Below are positions 1-11,676 of a DNA stretch of 26,834 nucleotides, piece after piece. The notes beneath the pieces were generated by a model. The model did not search any database. It was not told the origin of the DNA and saw only the letters and a list, made by a program, of their open reading frames with translations. Origin of the DNA: Lasiosphaeria ovina (taxonomy: Eukaryota; Ascomycota; Sordariomycetes; Sordariales; Lasiosphaeriaceae); NCBI GenBank assembly GCA_033439765.1, contig JAULSN010000025.1, positions 1-26,834 of the forward strand. Reading direction: 5' to 3'. Made by a program: the position numbers and the translations under genes. Every line of letters starts with the position of its first letter. The first letter of the stretch is position 1.

Positions 1-3000
1 TAGAACCGGTCGATCCCTTATTTCTTATAAGCTACTTAGTAAGCTTAAGTATATAATTAAGCCTTACTTTAGCCGAGTTCGTAGAGTATATAAAGAGACT
101 ATAAAGATTATTAAGTAAGCTACCTTTATACTATTTCTAATTAGTAAAGATAAGTAGGACTAGTTAGCTTTAATAAAAGTATTATATTCCGTATAAGTAA
201 TTAAGGATCTCCCCCTTAACTTATTATTTAATAATAAGTTCCTTACCCCCTATAGAATAAATATCGATTATTCGTCGGATATAATTACCTTTAAATAAAT
301 AAACGGCTTTTATACGTTTATAAAAGTCGTTTATAAAGCTAAGGAGTATCGCTAGAACGTTAAAGCCGGTAGAGATCTTACCCTACTAGTAGGATAGAGA
401 ATACTTCTTCTAATTAATTATAAGCCCTTACCCTCTAATAGATCCGTAATATTCTTAATAAAATACTCCGTAATAGCTAATATAGTTATAAACGTAAAAA
501 CGCCGAAAGTCGTCGTAATATAAAATAACTCTAACGGCGTACTAGTAATTAAGAAGGGTACTACCCTTAATTATATTTATAAGGCTTAAGATAATAGCTA
601 TAAGAGCGTATCTTAGAAATAAGGTATAGCCGTAATAGTACTCGGCTCGCTAGTTATATTTTCTTAATTCTTAAGGGTATTAACGCTCCTAATTATTAAC
701 CTTTTAAATATTATATAATAGTAAGCTATAGGCTCGTCTTTTAATATAACTAAAGTAATTTACGCGCTTATCGACGCCCTTAAGGATATTACTCTACTAA
801 TTATCGCCTCCCTTAATAACTTACCTCCCTTTATAGCTTTACCATTATCCCTATCCGACTAAGTCTAGTAAATTACTTAGAACGTAAACTTAGAACCCCC
901 TATAACCTTAGAGCTACTTAATAAGGATCTTATAAGACTTATAACCGCTAAGTTCGTCGTTAATACTAGCCCTAGCGGAAAGATATCTAAGTTAAGTATT
1001 AAAGTACTAATCGACTATATTAAGATTATTACCGATAACGGAATTTATATCTACGTTATTAACGCTCCCTTCGTAGCCGACCTTTAAGCTCTATATAAAG
1101 AATTCCCTTAAGTCTAGGTAAATAACGGTATAATTAAGATTCTAGAGAAGGATATAATAAAAGTTCCTCTAATAGAAAGCTAGTAAAACTAACTTAAAGT
1201 TAATAGAAGCTACCCCCTTAGTTAAAAGGATATAAGTATTTTAGACGATATTTTCAGAACGTTATACGCGGAAGACCGTATAAACTAGTAAAACGATCCT
1301 ACGCCTTTTAATTCGCTAGTATTTATTATTTAACGGATAGTCTATAACGTAGAGAAAGGTAGAGTTATTATTAATCTTTAATAGCTTAACCGAGTAATTA
1401 TACTTAATAACTACCCTTTATTATTATAGTTTACTATTATCTTTATTATTCGTAGTAAATCCTACGTCTTTATAATTAACGTAACGTCCTTTTTCTATTA
1501 GTTTAAAGTCTATCCCCCTTATCGAGATAGATTTATTATTATTAATCCTTAAGGCTTAGAGAAGTCTAAGGTTACCTTAATAGGATTTCGGAATATCCTA
1601 GTATATACCTAGCGGTATATAAATCGATTATTAGCTAAGTACGCTTACTTTATACGTACTTTTATTAATAATATAATTATCTTTTCTAATTCCCGAAAAG
1701 ACTACTTACGTTACTTACGAAAGGCGTTTAAGATATTTATTAATAAGAATATCGCTATATTACTAAAGAAGTCTTTTCTCGCTTACCTTAACGTCGAGCT
1801 ACTCGGCTTTAGAATTAATAGCCTAGGCCTTACTTATATAATAGATAGACTAGCCGCCTTTAAGAAGCTTATCTTTCCTAATACGCTAAGAGCTTTAGAG
1901 TAATACTTAGGGGTAATAGGTTTTTTAAGATCTTATATCCCCTATTATATATAGATCGCCGAGCCGATATAGAAGCGTAAGGTTAAGCTCTTTAAAATCG
2001 GCCGTAAAGCTAGTAAAGTCGTTAACGGTAATAAAGGTAAGCGTATAATATATATAGTAAAAACTAAGTATATACTTACCGATAAGGAATTACTAGCTTT
2101 CGAAATTATCTAATAGGTGATTTATAAAGAAGATCCGACTATTCTATATTATTATAACTTAGAAAAGACCCTATTTCTATAAGTAAATAGCTTTAAAGAG
2201 TACGGATTCGGAGTTATAGCTTTTCACCTTATAGAGGGCTATGAATAGAAAGTAGGATAAGTTATTCTAATTAATTAAGTTCTTCTTATTTATTTTCTTA
2301 ATAGATGCCTATTAGATCCCGAGTAGAGATACGGACCTTTAGAGCTCGAAGTCGCCTACTTAATCTAGGCTATTAAGAAGTTATGAATAATAATTCATAA
2401 TAATAAACTACTTATTTACGCCCTAATTAACTATTCTACTATATTCGGAATTATAAACTAAATAGCCTTAAGTTCTTTATTTATAAACCGATTTAATATA
2501 CGGTTAGTAAACGCCTTTATTTACCTCTTATAATATTAGTTAATTTTAGTTTACCTAGAAGGTAAGAAGAACTTCGTTCCGGACGCCTTAAGTAGGCTTA
2601 TAACTACTAATAAAACCCCTCTTAATAAACCTACGGTTCTTAATAACGTATAGTTTATATACGCGGAAGCTTATATAAATAACTCCTTATATAACGGATT
2701 TCGCGATAGCTATATAAAAGACTTAAAGTATACCTCTATTATCGCTGAAATTAATAAAACCGCCGGCGAAGAAGGTACGCGTATTAGGCCGGGTTATTCC
2801 TTTATACTTAATAATTAAGGTCTTTTATTTAATATACGCCTTAACGGTATAAGGAGGCTTTACGTACTTCGAGATATAATTAAAACCGTTATAGAGGAAG
2901 CGTATAATAGTAAGTACTATTTTAGTAGAAACTAAATACTCTACGACTTAAAAGGGCTTTCGATCTATTAGAAAACTAAGGCTATAAAGGATTACCTTAA

Positions 3001-3880
3001 ATTTTACCTTAATTATTAGCTAAATAAGACTTATTAAACCCTAATTAATAGCGATTACTAGCCGATCCGTCTTATAGACGCCCTACTTATATAAGTAATT
3101 ACTATAGATTATATTCTTAGCCTCCTTAAAGTTTCTTCTACTAACTCGCCTTAGAAGGTTAAGGGTAAGGAGATATATAATTATTTAATACTTATTATAA
3201 ATAAAGTTATAAAGCGTTCCCTCTTATTACTTAATTATATTACTTATATTATTAAGTAATAGGGAGAGGTCCTTATTATATACCTCCTCCTTACTAATTA
3301 GGGATTCTCTTATATAATTATCTTAGACCGTAATCGTAAGTTTATATTAGGGCTTTAGAAAGGAGTTTAGAAAGCTCTTAGAATTAGGTTCCTTATAATT
3401 ATAACGTACTACTCTTAAGGTAACGGCCTAACTAAGCGTAAAAACTAGATTATTAAGATCGCTATTTATTATTATAACTTTATTAACCTTATATTTAACT
3501 AGTTAGAGATTATCCTAATATTATAATAATACCTTAACTCGGCTTATATTAAGGGTATTTAGATATCCCCTTATAAGTAGCTATATAGATTTAGACCTTT
3601 ATTAAGACTTCTAAACTTAATAATTAATAATTAACTAGCCTTAAAAGATATACCCGTTATTTATAAGTAAGTCCGGGATAAAGCCTAATTAGTAATAAAC
3701 TTTATTATAACTTTAGTAAAGCACTAATATAACGATAATTACCAACCTATTAAGTTCTAAGTCGGTAAAGAGGTCTTTCTTAACCTATATAAGGGATATT
3801 TAAATAAGCGCTTTCGGTTTAGGTTTAAGGTTTTTTAAAGATAAAAAAATTTAAAATATTAATATATTAAAGTCTTTAAA
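1..3880 (+). pseudogene. Ty3/gypsy retrotransposon pol relic, 5' end outside the window
   Basis: Conceptual reading across many TAA/TAG stops gives a Ty3/gypsy polyprotein in domain order. Reverse transcriptase lies at about 1190-1960, RNase H at about 2040-2600 and integrase at about 2690-3800. Recognisable RT pieces include a reading like FFYQF followed by PPYRDRF, the catalytic loop read as FINNIIIFS at 1661-1687, then ELLGF and a GFLR motif. RNase H has RYGPLELEVA, and PDALSRL follows near 2590. Integrase has ITIDYIL near 3100, LDRNRKF near 3325 and a GNGL motif near 3420. The first 1.1 kb keeps the same style of reading but I do not recognise its domain. Nearly all lesions are C-to-T or G-to-A, including the RT Asp-Asp pair (now Asn-Asn). 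The element cannot be active. No 5' LTR is in the window, so its limits are unknown. Confidence 0.85.
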
Positions 3881-3903
3881 AAAATATAAATAAATACTTA
3901 AGC

Positions 3904-4460
3904 CATTCTAATCTTAACTTTACGAGATACTAAAATACTAAAGTACTCGGGCTACTCTAATCCCAGTTTTATAAGATATTAAGATACTAAAGCGTTCGGG
4001 CTACTCCGATCCTAGCTTTATAAGATACTAAGATACTAAAGCGCTCGGGCTACTCCGATCCTAGCTTTACGAGATACTAAGATACTAAAGCGCTCGGGCT
4101 ACTCCGATCCTAGCTTTACGAGATACTAAGATACTAAAGCGCTCGGGCTACTCCGATCCTAGCTTTACGAGATACTAAGATACTAAAGCGCTCGGGCTAC
4201 TCCGATCCTAGCTTTACGAGATACTAAGATGCTAAAGCGCTCAGGCTACTCCGATCCTAGCTTTACGAGATACTAAGATACTAAAGCGCTCGGGCTACTC
4301 CGATCCCAGCTTTACGAGATACTAAGATACTAAAGCGCTCGGGCTACTCCGATCCTAGCTTCACGAGATACTAAGATACTAAAGCGCTTAGGCTACTCCG
4401 ATCCTAGCTTTACGAGATACTGAGATACTAAAGCGCTCGGGCTATTCCGATCTCGATCTC
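3904..4460. repeat. 49-bp tandem array, 11 units
   Basis: The motif GCGCTCGGGCTACTCCGATC recurs every 49 bp, with anchors at 3943, 3992, 4041, 4090, 4139, 4188, 4237, 4286, 4335, 4384 and 4433. The rest of each unit reads about CTAGCTTTACGAG then ATACTAAGATACTAAA. Units differ by a few substitutions. The outermost left units carry extra C-to-T changes, and single inner units keep CA or TG (GCTCAGG, CTTCACG, GATGCT) where the others do not. The array starts just after the gypsy integrase, so it may belong to the 3' end of that element or be an unrelated minisatellite. Confidence 0.95.
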
Positions 4461-5060
4461 CTAAGTATATTAAAATCCACGATTAAGATAAAAGATTAAA
4501 GTACTTATCTCAAATATATTATCTCGTCGTTACGCGTAGTTATCTACGGGGTTATATACGAGTACGCGATCGTAATTAAAAAAGAGTAAAGATAAAGTTA
4601 GAGAGTATTATTATTTTTTTAAAAGTACGCGGTCGCGCTATTTTATACGTTTTCCCCTTTACTCGGCGTCGGCGATAAGTAAAAGCGAGGGGTTGGGAGC
4701 GCCCCGCTATAAAAATAGTCTATACGTTTATTTTCGTAGGAATCCTTTTCTATTTTGCCTTATATCGTAGCTAATCTTTATCTAAATAGAACGCGGGTAG
4801 TACTATTAGAAAGCCCTATTTTAGTATATTTCAAGAGTACCTTTATTTTCATTTTTAATAGAGGTATAAACGCTATATAGTAGTTTAAAGGTAAATCGAG
4901 AAAAAGGTTATCCCGGGTATTATGATTAGCTATAGCCGCCGTATATAAGTATATATATATAGGTTAGCTCGCCCGCCAAGTACTCGGAGGCCCTCGGAGC
5001 CTAGTCTCCATTTTGACCGGATAATTAGGCTCCTCGTCGTCGGATATATAGTAATTATTA
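4461..5060. other. Non-coding AT-rich stretch, possible gypsy 3' LTR
   Basis: I see no reading frame here that resembles a protein. The stretch keeps more CA and TG than the gypsy pol. It has a TATA-like box CTATAAAAATAG near 4710 just after a GC-rich patch (GGGAGCGCCCC), and purine/pyrimidine-rich tracts. Its position between an integrase and a different repeat suggests the 3' untranslated region or LTR of the gypsy element. Without the 5' LTR for comparison this is inference only. Confidence 0.3.
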
Positions 5061-5650
5061 TTCAAGAAGTTAGAAGTATATTCCTACGATTAGCGGGAGG
5101 ATAAAATACTTAGAAAGGTTCGTTTATTTATATCCGCTAATTATACTACTTAGAAAATTAAATAAAGAGCGCTATCTATATAAATAGTAGTATTTATTTA
5201 CTTATATAACTTGGAAAATTAAATAAAGAGCGCTATTTATATAAATAGTAGTATTTATTTACTTATATAACTTGGAAAATTAAATAAAGAGCGCCATCTA
5301 TATAAATAGTAGTATTTATTTACTTATACTACTTGGAAAATTAAATAAAGAGCGCCATCTATATAAATAGTAGTATTTATTTACTTATACTACTTGGAAA
5401 ATTAAATAAAGAGCGCTATCTATATAAATAGTAGTATTTATTTACTTATACTACTTGGAAAATTAAATAAAGAGCGCCATCTATATAAATAGTAGTATTT
5501 ATTTATTTATACCACTTGGAAAATTAAATAAAGAGCGCCTTCTATATAAATAGCAGTCTTTATTTAATTTTCCAAGTAGTATAAATCTAGAAATATTCTA
5601 GTATATATTTTAATAGGTAGTTAAGTTAGTCCCTCCTACCCTACTCAGAC
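5060..5650 (+). pseudogene. SNF2-helicase paralogue fragment (B')
   Basis: The end of one exon at about 5085-5117 reads YDQREDKILRK after restoring RIP stops. This is closely similar to NDQQEDKILKK at 23077-23109 in gene B. A putative intron follows in the same phase, then QVVKLVP at 5614-5634 against QVVELVP at 23236-23256. DNA similarity is clear across both exon edges (GAGGATAAAATACTT is identical) and fades after about 5640. The piece covers only the end of the helicase C-terminal domain. It sits between the gypsy relic and gene A, so it is a truncated second member of the gene B family, possibly cut off by the gypsy insertion. The acceptor AG of the intron now reads AA. Confidence 0.7.
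5140..5584. repeat. Amplified hairpin element: seven 61-bp units ending in a right arm
   Basis: GAAAATTAAATAAAGAGCGC recurs every 61 bp from 5153 (5153, 5214, 5275, 5336, 5397, 5458, 5519) with very few differences. Each unit is the left arm and loop of a hairpin element (TTATACTACTTGG, AAAATTAAATAAAGAG, then CTATATAAATAGTAGTATTT). Only the last unit is followed by the full complementary right arm, TTTATTTAATTTTCC then AAGTAGTATAA. The array lies inside the intron of the B' fragment (inferred 5118-5613), at the same position as the single hairpin in the fifth intron of gene B. Confidence 0.93.
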
Positions 5651-6215
5651 CCACGACTATACCAGCCCTTATATCTATACTTAGTCCTTTATTATACGTA
5701 CTTAGCGCGGGCCGTCTAGGGAAATAAAATAAATAGAGCTAAGAGGTATTAACGTCGCGGGGCTACTTCCGAGCGTAAGGAGGTCGGAAATGTTTTCCTT
5801 AATAGTTTAATCGACGATTTTCATTAAGATAACTAAGAAAGGCGGGGTCAATTCCAAGACGGCCAACGCTAAATAAGAGTAGCTACTAAACCTATAATTT
5901 TTTAGCGCGTTCTCTACCTTCTAGCTATTAGAAGTTTTCTTTTCCTCCTCCTCGGTTTTAACCTATACTAGCTTTAATCCTTATATATTATTTCCACTAC
6001 TCTTACTATAATTCTAGTAACCTAAACGACGTAAACGAGCGGTAGAGGCGTAGAACTACCCGATTATTCTCTTAAATAATTTAAAGGAGAATTAAAGTAT
6101 CTTTTTATCCGATATTCTACGTTACTATAACCCGATTCTCGTCCTCTTATACTCGACGAAGTTAACAAATTTCTACGAAGCGTATAGAAATCGAGAAGTA
6201 GGGAATCTTATAACG

Positions 6216-6270
6216 GTATATATATTCTAAATTCGATTATAGCTATTATATAATAATAAGTTTTCCCCAG
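6216..6270 (+). other. Intron in gene A
   Basis: GTATAT donor and TTTTCCCCAG acceptor. Removing these 55 bp joins AAC-G to GA-TCC in phase 1. The downstream acidic segment then follows the upstream frame without a break. The intron has no hairpin element. Confidence 0.55.
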
Positions 6271-8411
6271 GATCCTAGGACGATACCGACGACCGTATAG
6301 ACGGTACCCGATATGACGAATCTCTACCGGGATCTGAATACGGCAGCGGGGACGGTAGGAATATCGGTATTGAACTACGCGATAGGGATGGTAGTCAGCC
6401 GTACGGAGACTCACAAGGATTAGAGGACGACGACGGCGACGATAGTAATAACGACGACGAAGGACTTAGTACGAGCAGCGGTCGCAAGAGACCTGCCACG
6501 TCCAGCGCCAAGCCGAAAGCTAAGCGGGTTAAGAGAGTCGAGGCATCTACGCTAAGCTAGCTTATCGAGAACCTTAAACCCTAGGATCCCCTTATTATCC
6601 ACGAGGAGTACTATCGCCTATACTCTATAGTCCAGACCGTTAGCGATAAGGTTCTATAGTAGCCCGAGATGGCCGACCGAGAAGCGGAGATCTTGGCAGT
6701 CCTCTCGCTTCTTAGCTATATCTTTGGCCGGTAAGGATAGGACTACTTCCGATCGCTATATAAAGAGTACTATATAAGGCGTAAGGAGTACAAAACCATA
6801 TTAACGATATCGATAACCTATTACTTCCGAGCTCTAGGAGCTAGGCTATACGACGTTATCGCGGTTTATAATATTATAGAGCGGCTTGAAATAGGAAGAG
6901 GCCGAAGGTCCAAGGTATATAGACTTGCGGCACCTTAAGGCGCACCTCGAGCTAGTCCGGATTTAGGAATCCATTAACCTACAGGACGCGAACCGGCTAG
7001 AAGAGCTCAAGGTCCTTCGCCGTTCTAATACCTTCCAGGAATTCCTTAGCGATAATAAACTCCTCGGTAAACGGGGTAGTACGTATAAGTCACACCTAAC
7101 CTCGTTCGTCGTACACTAATTGGGTATTTCCAATAAGAAATTCACTATTACCACCTCCCGCTATAAACCCCTCCTCACCCTAGTTCGGTATTTCGGAGAG
7201 GGTATATTAGCTTTCGTACCTCGGAGTAGGCTACTCGTACTCTTCCATCGGGTACGTATCGTAATAGTAAAAGAAGGAGGGCAAGCGCTCTCTATAATTA
7301 TCGTAAAGATAAAGCAGGAATTTCCCGGTATTACCGACCTCTACTCCGAGGCGCTAGGTAGCTTGGTAGAGCCCATCTTCGAATAGAGCGACCTACGACC
7401 GACCTTAGGCCTCGCGCTTCTAGACGTAGGGGAAATCTCGACGTTCCGTTCCAAGGGCGTATAGGAGTTGGTAATAAGCGGAGCTAGTACAAGCCCCGTA
7501 CCGAGGGTTATCGAATTATAAGACGGGGATAGATTAGAGACTAACGATAAAGACGTGGCTAGGGAGGTAAACTTCTCCGATTTAGACTAGAGACCGCCGA
7601 GAGGGGCCGAAGAGATGTTATATATAAATTTTATAAATCTCTATAGTACTCGACGACGTATCGCCCTATATTAGACGGTCGTATAGATACTTAGTTCCGA
7701 CGCGATCTCTATGTACTAGGCCTTATCTACGTAAACGCGACGCCGAGATATCCCAAGGCCGGGGGCCTCATCTATATAAACGCGACCCCGTAACGTTCCA
7801 AGGCCGGGGGGGCTGAATATCCTACGAGGCTCGGACTAGGCCTTAACGCTATAAATACGGATAAGGGTGGAGATACTCTACGGCTAGGAGATTCGACGCC
7901 GGCGATTCGTCTAATAGGCCGGGGAGATACGAGCGTTACCTCGGCGCTAGGATAGCTGGGAAATTATCTCTACGAGATATCCCAAGGCCGGGTAGTTAGT
8001 CCGACAAGACCGGGAAATACGAGTTCTCGCTCTATAGTCTAAGGTAGCGCTAGGAGGGGCTCGGATATAGGTAGGGACGGGCATTTCGCCCTAGGCTATC
8101 TCGGACGAATACGAGGCGGGTTAAATCTTATTACTATAAGAGCGGAGCCTAATCCGAGTATTACGCGATATTAAGATGACTTATAAGAGAGCTCGGGGGT
8201 ATAGATACTATAGTAGCGTATCGCGGGCTACGTTCGTAGTAGGGTCTAGGGGATTCTATAAGTATAGGGAAGAGACTTTCTAATCCGAGTATTATATCTA
8301 TAGCTATCCTACCTTCGGGTTTATATAATAGTTAGACTCCTTCTCTCGTATAGTTAACCTCTCTCTCCTATAAGACTCTGAAAACTCCACGCTACTATAC
8401 CTCGTAAGGGG

Positions 8412-8710
8412 GTATAACGTCTATACTCTCCTAGCCTTACCGAACTCTTAGCGGAAACCTCGACCACCTCCAGAACTAATAGGATCGAGGTTATTATCCC
8501 TAGCCGGGCCTATAGCCTTACCGGCCGTACTCCTATAATATAGCCGGCTAGTACCCTTACTCCAACTACCGTTTTACGTAATATACTACGGTATCTATAA
8601 CGCCCATACTCTCCTAGCCTTACCGAACGCTTAGCGGAAACCTCGACCACCTCTAGTACCGGTAGGATCGAGGTTATTATCCCCGGCCGGACCTACGGCC
8701 TTACCGGCCG
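8412..8710. repeat. Direct duplication of about 115 bp, offset 183 bp
   Basis: The segment around 8420-8527 (CTCTCCTAGCCTTACCGAAC, then CGGAAACCTCGACCACCTC, GATCGAGGTTATTATCCC and CCTTACCGGCCG) is repeated 183 bp downstream at about 8603-8710. Most differences are C/T or G/A. Both copies are in the same frame (183 = 3 x 61), so this may be an internal protein repeat in gene A. Confidence 0.85.
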
Positions 8711-8739
8711 CGCTTACGCGACTTAGCGTTAACTACCGG

Positions 8740-8870
8740 GTAGGAGCTAACGAGGACCTATAGCTAGGTATCTCTCTCCCGAAATATAACTACTAATATT
8801 AATTAATACTTACTCGTCTTTATATCCATCTAGGTCCTAGAATAAACGTCCTACCCCTACTAACCCCTAG
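8740..8870 (+). other. Probable intron of gene A, donor uncertain
   Basis: The coding frame changes between about 8740 and 8871. CTACTAACCCCTAG ending at 8870 is a textbook fungal branch point plus acceptor, and the frame from 8871 is open to the copia insertion. Candidate donors are GTAGGA at 8740, which gives the right phase, and GTATCT at 8768, which has the better consensus but the wrong phase. A second possible acceptor ends at 8833. Confidence 0.4.
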
Positions 8871-11402
8871 GCAGCTCCAAAAAGGCAGAAGATAAGGGAG
8901 GACCGCCGCGGGGCTACTCCGGCCGGCGACGAGAACGAGGAGCCTTCTGAATCTCCCTCTAGTAGATTATAGAGCGATACGGAGTAGGATAGCTATACCC
9001 TCCGGTAGGGATCTAAGCCGTTATAAGAGTAGGAGGAGTAGGAATTCCCGGATTATATCTCGGAGTAGCTTAATAATAGTAACGGCCCCGTTAGGTAGTA
9101 ACTACGGCTCCCACTAGTCACCTCTATATTAGAGTGGATCCGAGGCGCCTAAGATAGTAAGCGTAGGCTCGCCCGCCGTATTATTTACGTACTTTACGTC
9201 GGTATAATTCCATATCCGCTAGTAGCCCACGCTCTCGACGAAGAGGGCCATTGGAGATTATATACGCGCCACCGGGGGCTACGTTATACTTATAACGTCG
9301 AAGATAGGAGCTACCCCTTGAGCGCTACCGAGCTAGATCTTAATCTAGGGATCTATCGTACCCGCGAAGACATCCTAGGTCTCTAGCTTAATAGGGATCG
9401 CCTCGCCTTCCCTAACCCCGGCCGCCTTTAGAACCTCTTCTCCGGACCGCTATAAGAGGGCGAGGAGATATACCTCTATAGGGATACGCCCTATAAGCCA
9501 CCTCTATAATACTCGCTTAAGGATATCGATAGCTCTATCGCCGTCTTCTCGGACCTGAACTCCTTCCGTACGTTAATTAGTCTTCTAGTTATAGCGTAGC
9601 CTACCGCGCTCCTGGGGTATTCTATCCACCTCCAATTCGATCTGGAGGTCGAGGGGAAGATGACCGAGGTTCCTATCTATAAGATCCCCTATATCCTATT
9701 CGCCACTACCGGCACCCGGTCTCACCCAATCTACGCGTTCTTCCCCGTAATATACTAGCCCAAGTATTCCATCTTCCTTAACGACAAGACGTATACGACG
9801 TTCTATAACGATCTCCTACGCCCCGCCCTCGAGGAACTCTTATATAGGGCAGAGTCGGTAAGGTATACTGGGGATACCGTCTCCTAGACCTCCTAGTATA
9901 TCCCCCCGGACTTCCTCGCGGTATAGAACGCTTCCCGGGCCAACCTGGAGAGGTCCGGCAAGGACGGCGGCGCGCGCGGGAGGCCGATCGGCATTACTAT
10001 TAACCCGTCGAAAGATGCCGTAGTCTGGCACCGTATAGTACGGACGCTCGAGACCGCCTACGCGTTCAAGACCGACGACCCCCGAGACTCCACCCTCCGC
10101 CTATTCTACGGTATATTCTTCCTCTACGACGGTAAGGGCCTAAAACTCGAGACGTAGCGGTAGAGGACCCTCTCGGAGTATATCCGAGACTTCCAATACG
10201 GATAGTCTATATACTTCGACGAGGTCTTATCCGTCGAGAACTAGGACCGATAGTATATCGATATCGTAGTAGAGGTCATATCGGTTCCCGACGAGAACTA
10301 TCCGTAAGGCTCGACGCTACTCGCTAAGCGCTACTACGCGTATAATACGGCAAAGTTCGTACTAGACGGGCAGCTCAGAGACCCTCGCCGAGCCGGCAGG
10401 CGCGGGTCGGAAAGCGCGAGCGACTCCGATACCGGGGAGGACGACTAGGCGATAGCAGCGGCCGGGGGGTCTCGTAATACGCCGTTCCAACCACCTCCCG
10501 TATAGAGGGCCACCCTAACCGAGTACCCCATCGGCCTCCTCAGGGACGCCGTAACGCTTACGGCCGAGCCTAAGCGTAACCACCCACACGCCGCGTACGG
10601 GCTAGTATATATATAGACGTATAGCCCGCTCAAGGAGCGCTTCGACGCGTAGAGGATCTATCCGTTCTCCCACCCCGGCATCGCCAACCTAGGCTATAGC
10701 GAGGCCGACTATAATAGCATTAACATCCTCTAGAAGACGAATAACGACCAATCAGCCGCTAAGAGAGCGGATATCCGATCTAGGAGGCGCGTCGCGTATG
10801 CTCTATAGTATACCAAGACCGAGAACTTTAGGTAGCGTACCGAACTCCGCGTAACCCTCGGCCTCGCGTACGTCATCCGGCAAGAAGACGAGAGCTAGGC
10901 GGAATTCCTCGGCGAGCTATCCCGGGAGACGCGGGTCCAGAGCTCGGGGCAGTCTACCAGGGTTATCTCCTCGGGGGAAGCGTAGGCCGACGTAAATAAT
11001 ATCACGTTCCCCTCCGACGCCTTCTATATCTATAAGACCGACGAGTTCAGGGACTTCATACGGGGCAATATCTATAAGCACCTTATAGTACTCGATACTA
11101 TTAGGGCTCTATATAGTCCTAAGCAGGCCACGCTACTAGAGGTCGCGAGACTACACGGGTTGCTCGTCCTCGGCCTACGCCACTTCATCTCGCATCTCCC
11201 GCTAAGCGAGGCCTGGATACTCAATACCCCGCTACGCCGCTCTACCCTCGAGACCAGGAAGCCCGGCTTCGGGCTACGAGAGACGATGAACCGGCTCGGC
11301 TTCGGGTTCTTCCACTATAGCGTAGTCGACTAGCGGCAGTTGAAGATCTCCAAGGAGTACGTCAGCAGCGTAACTCTTCCGGGCTTCTAAGTCGTTACGA
11401 GG

Positions 11403-11407
11403 TATCT
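11403..11407. repeat. Copia target-site duplication, left copy
   Basis: TATCT directly precedes the left LTR and is repeated at 17092-17096 directly after the right LTR. Confidence 0.85.
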
Positions 11408-11539
11408 TATATGGATGGTATATAGGATGCATTAGCTAACTAACTCTAGGAGGGGGAACCTCCCGCACTAAATGTGTAGGCGAGAACCCGTGCGGGGGCA
11501 ACTAGCCCATGCGCTAGGGTAGGGCTAAACCCCGTAATA
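11408..11539 (-). repeat. Copia LTR, left copy (3' LTR of the element)
   Basis: This 132-bp segment differs from the right LTR at only five positions. Read on the - strand it begins TATTACGGGG, where the other LTR has TGTTACGGGG, so the canonical TG start has been lost here. Four of its own changes are of the TG-to-TA or CA-to-TA type. Confidence 0.95.
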
Positions 11540-11551
11540 CACCCCCTTCGG
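11540..11551 (-). other. Polypurine tract of the copia element
   Basis: Read on the - strand the sequence is CGAAGGGGGTG, immediately upstream of the 3' LTR. That is the expected place and composition for the plus-strand priming tract. Confidence 0.6.
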
Positions 11552-11676
11552 CCACACTCATAAGTGAAGCTATTCGGCGATATCTATACTATGTAAATAA
11601 TAGCAAAAGCCATATGGTGTAAAATGGGGAGCTCTTAACTAGTCTATAAACGAGCTCTGCTCATTCTTTCTCAATA

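Larger units (their letters stand above)
5729..11407 (+). pseudogene. Gene A, 5' part: large unrecognised repeat-family protein, RIP-degraded
   Basis: After reading TAA/TAG as ruined Gln or Trp codons, a long protein-like frame appears. The likely start is ATA at 5729 (former ATG). Exon 1 ends at 6215. A 55-bp intron follows and the frame resumes in phase. Next comes an acidic, disordered segment (DDDGDDSNNDDEG) and a basic, NLS-like stretch (KPKAKRVKR) near 6500. The frame moves by one base near 6890, consistent with a 1-nt insertion. It continues in frame 1 to about 8740 and resumes in a third frame from 8871 to 11407 after a probable intron. Clean stretches include PKYSIFLNDKTYTTFY near 9750 and a Leu-rich segment near 11150. 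I recognise no family. The copia element interrupts the codon at 11406. CA/TG loss is moderate, less than in the gypsy relic. Confidence 0.6.

Noticed and set aside
3904..4460. Telomeric or centromeric satellite
   Set aside because: Unit length and sequence do not match telomere repeats, and only eleven units occur beside a retrotransposon.
5140..5584. CRISPR-like array
   Set aside because: The 61-bp units are head-to-tail without unique spacers, and the host is a fungus; this is a tandem repeat of a hairpin element.
6208..6414. Small - strand open frame, Arg/Tyr-rich
   Set aside because: Antisense to the acidic start of gene A; its composition is explained by that strand.
7120..7386. Stand-alone 88-codon gene
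   Set aside because: It is only an uninterrupted stretch of gene A's frame between RIP-created stops; the frame continues on both sides.
9840..10633. Two - strand open frames of about 62 codons
   Set aside because: They lie opposite the well-supported gene A frame and look like antisense shadows in GC-rich sequence.
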